Positions 5,388 to 6,536 of a stretch of 6,536 bases of DNA are shown here, in pieces; the first letter of the stretch is position 1, and each line of letters begins with the position of its first letter. The notes beneath the pieces were generated by a model. It was not told the origin of the DNA. It worked only from the letters and a program-made list of their open reading frames with translations, and searched no databases. The position numbers and the translations under genes are program-made. Source of the DNA: Beijerinckiaceae bacterium (GTDB lineage Bacteria; Pseudomonadota; Alphaproteobacteria; Rhizobiales; Beijerinckiaceae); contig CANHAW010000131.1 in the NCBI GenBank assembly GCA_947458675.1, positions 1 through 6,536 of the forward strand, in the 5' to 3' direction.

Positions 5388-6155
5388 TCAGAGAGTCGGG
5401 TCGGTACGCGAAAAGCCCGGACCCATGTCCCAGCTCTGGGCGCGATAGGGACGGCTGACCTCGCGGCACCAATTTTCCCAGCCGCGTTCCCAGGTGAAAC
5501 CGGCGCGGCCCTTGGTGTTCGCGGCGACTTCTGTTTCGTGCATATATTCCACTTCGCCCATCTGCAGCGCCTTGATGAGCATTTCCGCATTGATCTCCAT
5601 ATAGATCGCGGTGAAGACGGCCTCGCGGATGGAGCGGCCGACAACGACCGAGCCATGGCCGCGCATGAGCGACACGGTGCGCTTGCCCAGCGTCTTTGCC
5701 AGATCGCGGCCCATTTCCATATTCGTCACGAGAAGATTCGTGTCATAGCCGAATTTGTGGGCGATATCCCAATTGGGAATATCTGTGCCGATCGGCGCGC
5801 ACATATGCATGATCGGGCGCATCTTGCGGCCCGTCACCGTGAAAGGCACGACATTCGGGCTGTGATTGTGCACGACGCACATGACATCGGGGCGCGCTTC
5901 CAGGATCGCGCCATGAATGAAGCGCTCGGAATAAGGTTTTCCGGGCTCATGGCCGATGATCTGGCCGTCGAGCGTGAATTCCATAATGTCGTTTTCGACC
6001 GTGCAGGCCGGCGCACGCGCGCGCGACATCAAGAAATGGTTTGGATTGTCGGGATGGCGAACGGAAATATGGCCGAAGGAATCCACGACATGATGATGCG
6101 CGAGGATATGGTTGGCCGTGACGATTTCTTCTTTCAATTGGGCCAGGTCGGTCAT
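5388..6155 (-). CDS. Class II aldolase/adducin-family protein, probable zinc-dependent aldolase or decarboxylase
   Basis: This 255-residue protein has the full class II aldolase fold. Family members include fuculose-phosphate aldolase, ribulose-phosphate epimerase and aromatic decarboxylases of the 3,4-dihydroxyphthalate type. The early SFGHISVRHP motif (residues 26-35) binds substrate. Zinc ligands are visible as H96 and H98 in VVHNHSPNV and H167 in MRGHGSVVVG. The catalytic acid is E77 in YSERFIHGAI. The C-terminal 40 residues (RGWENWCREVSRPYR, then FSRTDPTL) are more specific and do not resemble the sugar-phosphate aldolases I know, so a non-sugar substrate is more likely. The ATG at 6155 follows GGAGGA at good spacing. 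The gap of 110 bases to the upstream IclR gene shows no terminator and no convincing promoter, so co-transcription with that regulator is possible. It is cytosolic. Family sure, substrate unknown. Confidence 0.88.
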   Translation of the reverse strand: MTDLAQLKEEIVTANHILAHHHVVDSFGHISVRHPDNPNHFLMSRARAPACTVENDIMEFTLDGQIIGHEPGKPYSERFIHGAILEARPDVMCVVHNHSPNVVPFTVTGRKMRPIMHMCAPIGTDIPNWDIAHKFGYDTNLLVTNMEMGRDLAKTLGKRTVSLMRGHGSVVVGRSIREAVFTAIYMEINAEMLIKALQMGEVEYMHETEVAANTKGRAGFTWERGWENWCREVSRPYRAQSWDMGPGFSRTDPTL

Positions 6156-6265
6156 GCGTCCTCCATTATTGTTGGCCTTGTGATCTTGGCGTAGCGAGCT
6201 TGGCGCCCGCTTTCCTTCTGCTTACAGCTTTTGGGCGAGCAATTCCACGCCGGGGTAGTGTTTTT

Positions 6266-6536
6266 TCATTCTGCCGCCTTCGGCCGAAGACCGGACAGGA
6301 GCCGGGCAGCGCCCGTCACCTGAACATCCGCCGAGGTTCGCGCAATCGCCTGTGTCAGGCTGGCTGCACCCGCCATAATGCGTGCCGCCAGATCCGACGC
6401 ACGCGCCGCCCCCAGATCGGATTCGCCGATGGTGACGCTGAGCGAGCCGAGCACATTATTGCGGCGGTCGAAAATCGGCGCGGCAATACCGGTGACGCCA
6501 CGCGTCACCTGACTTTCGGTCTTGTCGAAACCGGCC
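6266..6536 (-). CDS. IclR-family transcriptional regulator, C-terminal part (5' end off the window)
   Basis: Only the last 90 codons are present; the gene enters from the right edge and stops with TGA at 6266. The segment QVTRGVTGIAAPIFDRRNNV followed by LGSLSVTIGES is the hallmark of the IclR effector-binding domain (a GAF-like fold), where GVxxxAAPxFD leads into the final strand. A helix with Ala-rich repeats and a short tail (LLSGLRPKAAE) follows. The DNA-binding winged helix-turn-helix would be outside the window. The gene lies directly upstream of, and on the same strand as, the class II aldolase gene, so it may regulate it. IclR proteins often control catabolism of aromatic and small organic acids. 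The effector is unknown. Confidence 0.82.
   Translation of the reverse strand, partial: AGFDKTESQVTRGVTGIAAPIFDRRNNVLGSLSVTIGESDLGAARASDLAARIMAGAASLTQAIARTSADVQVTGAARLLSGLRPKAAE

Noticed and set aside
5370..6194. A 274-codon plus-strand open frame opposite the class II aldolase gene
   Set aside because: It mirrors the aldolase exactly in extent, has no recognisable domain, and would start inside the aldolase terminator region.
6238..6254. Possible sigma-54 promoter (minus strand GG and GC near TTGCT) before the class II aldolase
   Set aside because: The GG-to-GC spacing is 9 rather than 10 bases and the TGGCAC part is not present.
6266..6508. A separate 80-codon gene starting with GTG at 6508
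   Set aside because: The frame is open to the right edge and the GTG is an internal valine in the IclR effector-binding domain.

Overview
The base composition, the dense GC-rich coding and a mosaic palindromic repeat of the kind common in rhizobial genomes suggest a chromosomal segment of an alphaproteobacterium, probably Hyphomicrobiales (Rhizobiales). I cannot name the genus. Coding density is high, no gap between genes exceeds about 160 bases, and I see no RNA genes, CRISPR arrays or insertion sequences.

Layout from left to right. The minus strand carries the first 376 codons of eutA, the reactivating factor of B12-dependent ethanolamine ammonia-lyase, with an unusual His/Asp-rich N-terminal extension; its 3' end is off the left edge. 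A 128-bp array of five hairpins (RIME-like) separates it from two tightly coupled minus-strand genes for single-domain cupin proteins. Upstream of these, also on the minus strand, is a LysR-type regulator. It is divergent from a plus-strand gene for an ACMSD-like amidohydrolase (amidohydrolase-2 family). The 97-bp divergent gap holds a perfect 8-bp inverted repeat of T-N11-A type. A bidirectional terminator then separates the amidohydrolase gene from a BrnT/BrnA type II toxin-antitoxin pair on the minus strand, which has its own palindromic operator and promoter. A second terminator closes a minus-strand gene for a class II aldolase/decarboxylase. The 3' end of an IclR-family regulator gene lies at the right edge.

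The two cupins, the amidohydrolase, the class II aldolase and the LysR and IclR regulators look like a small catabolic locus, possibly for an aromatic acid or related hydroxy acid. Substrate and reaction order cannot be read from the sequence. Least ordinary are the paired cupins, the amidohydrolase with Phe in place of the first residue of its N-terminal metal motif, and the metal-binding-like tail on EutA. The toxin-antitoxin cassette sits between two terminators and appears to be an insertion unrelated in function to the catabolic genes.
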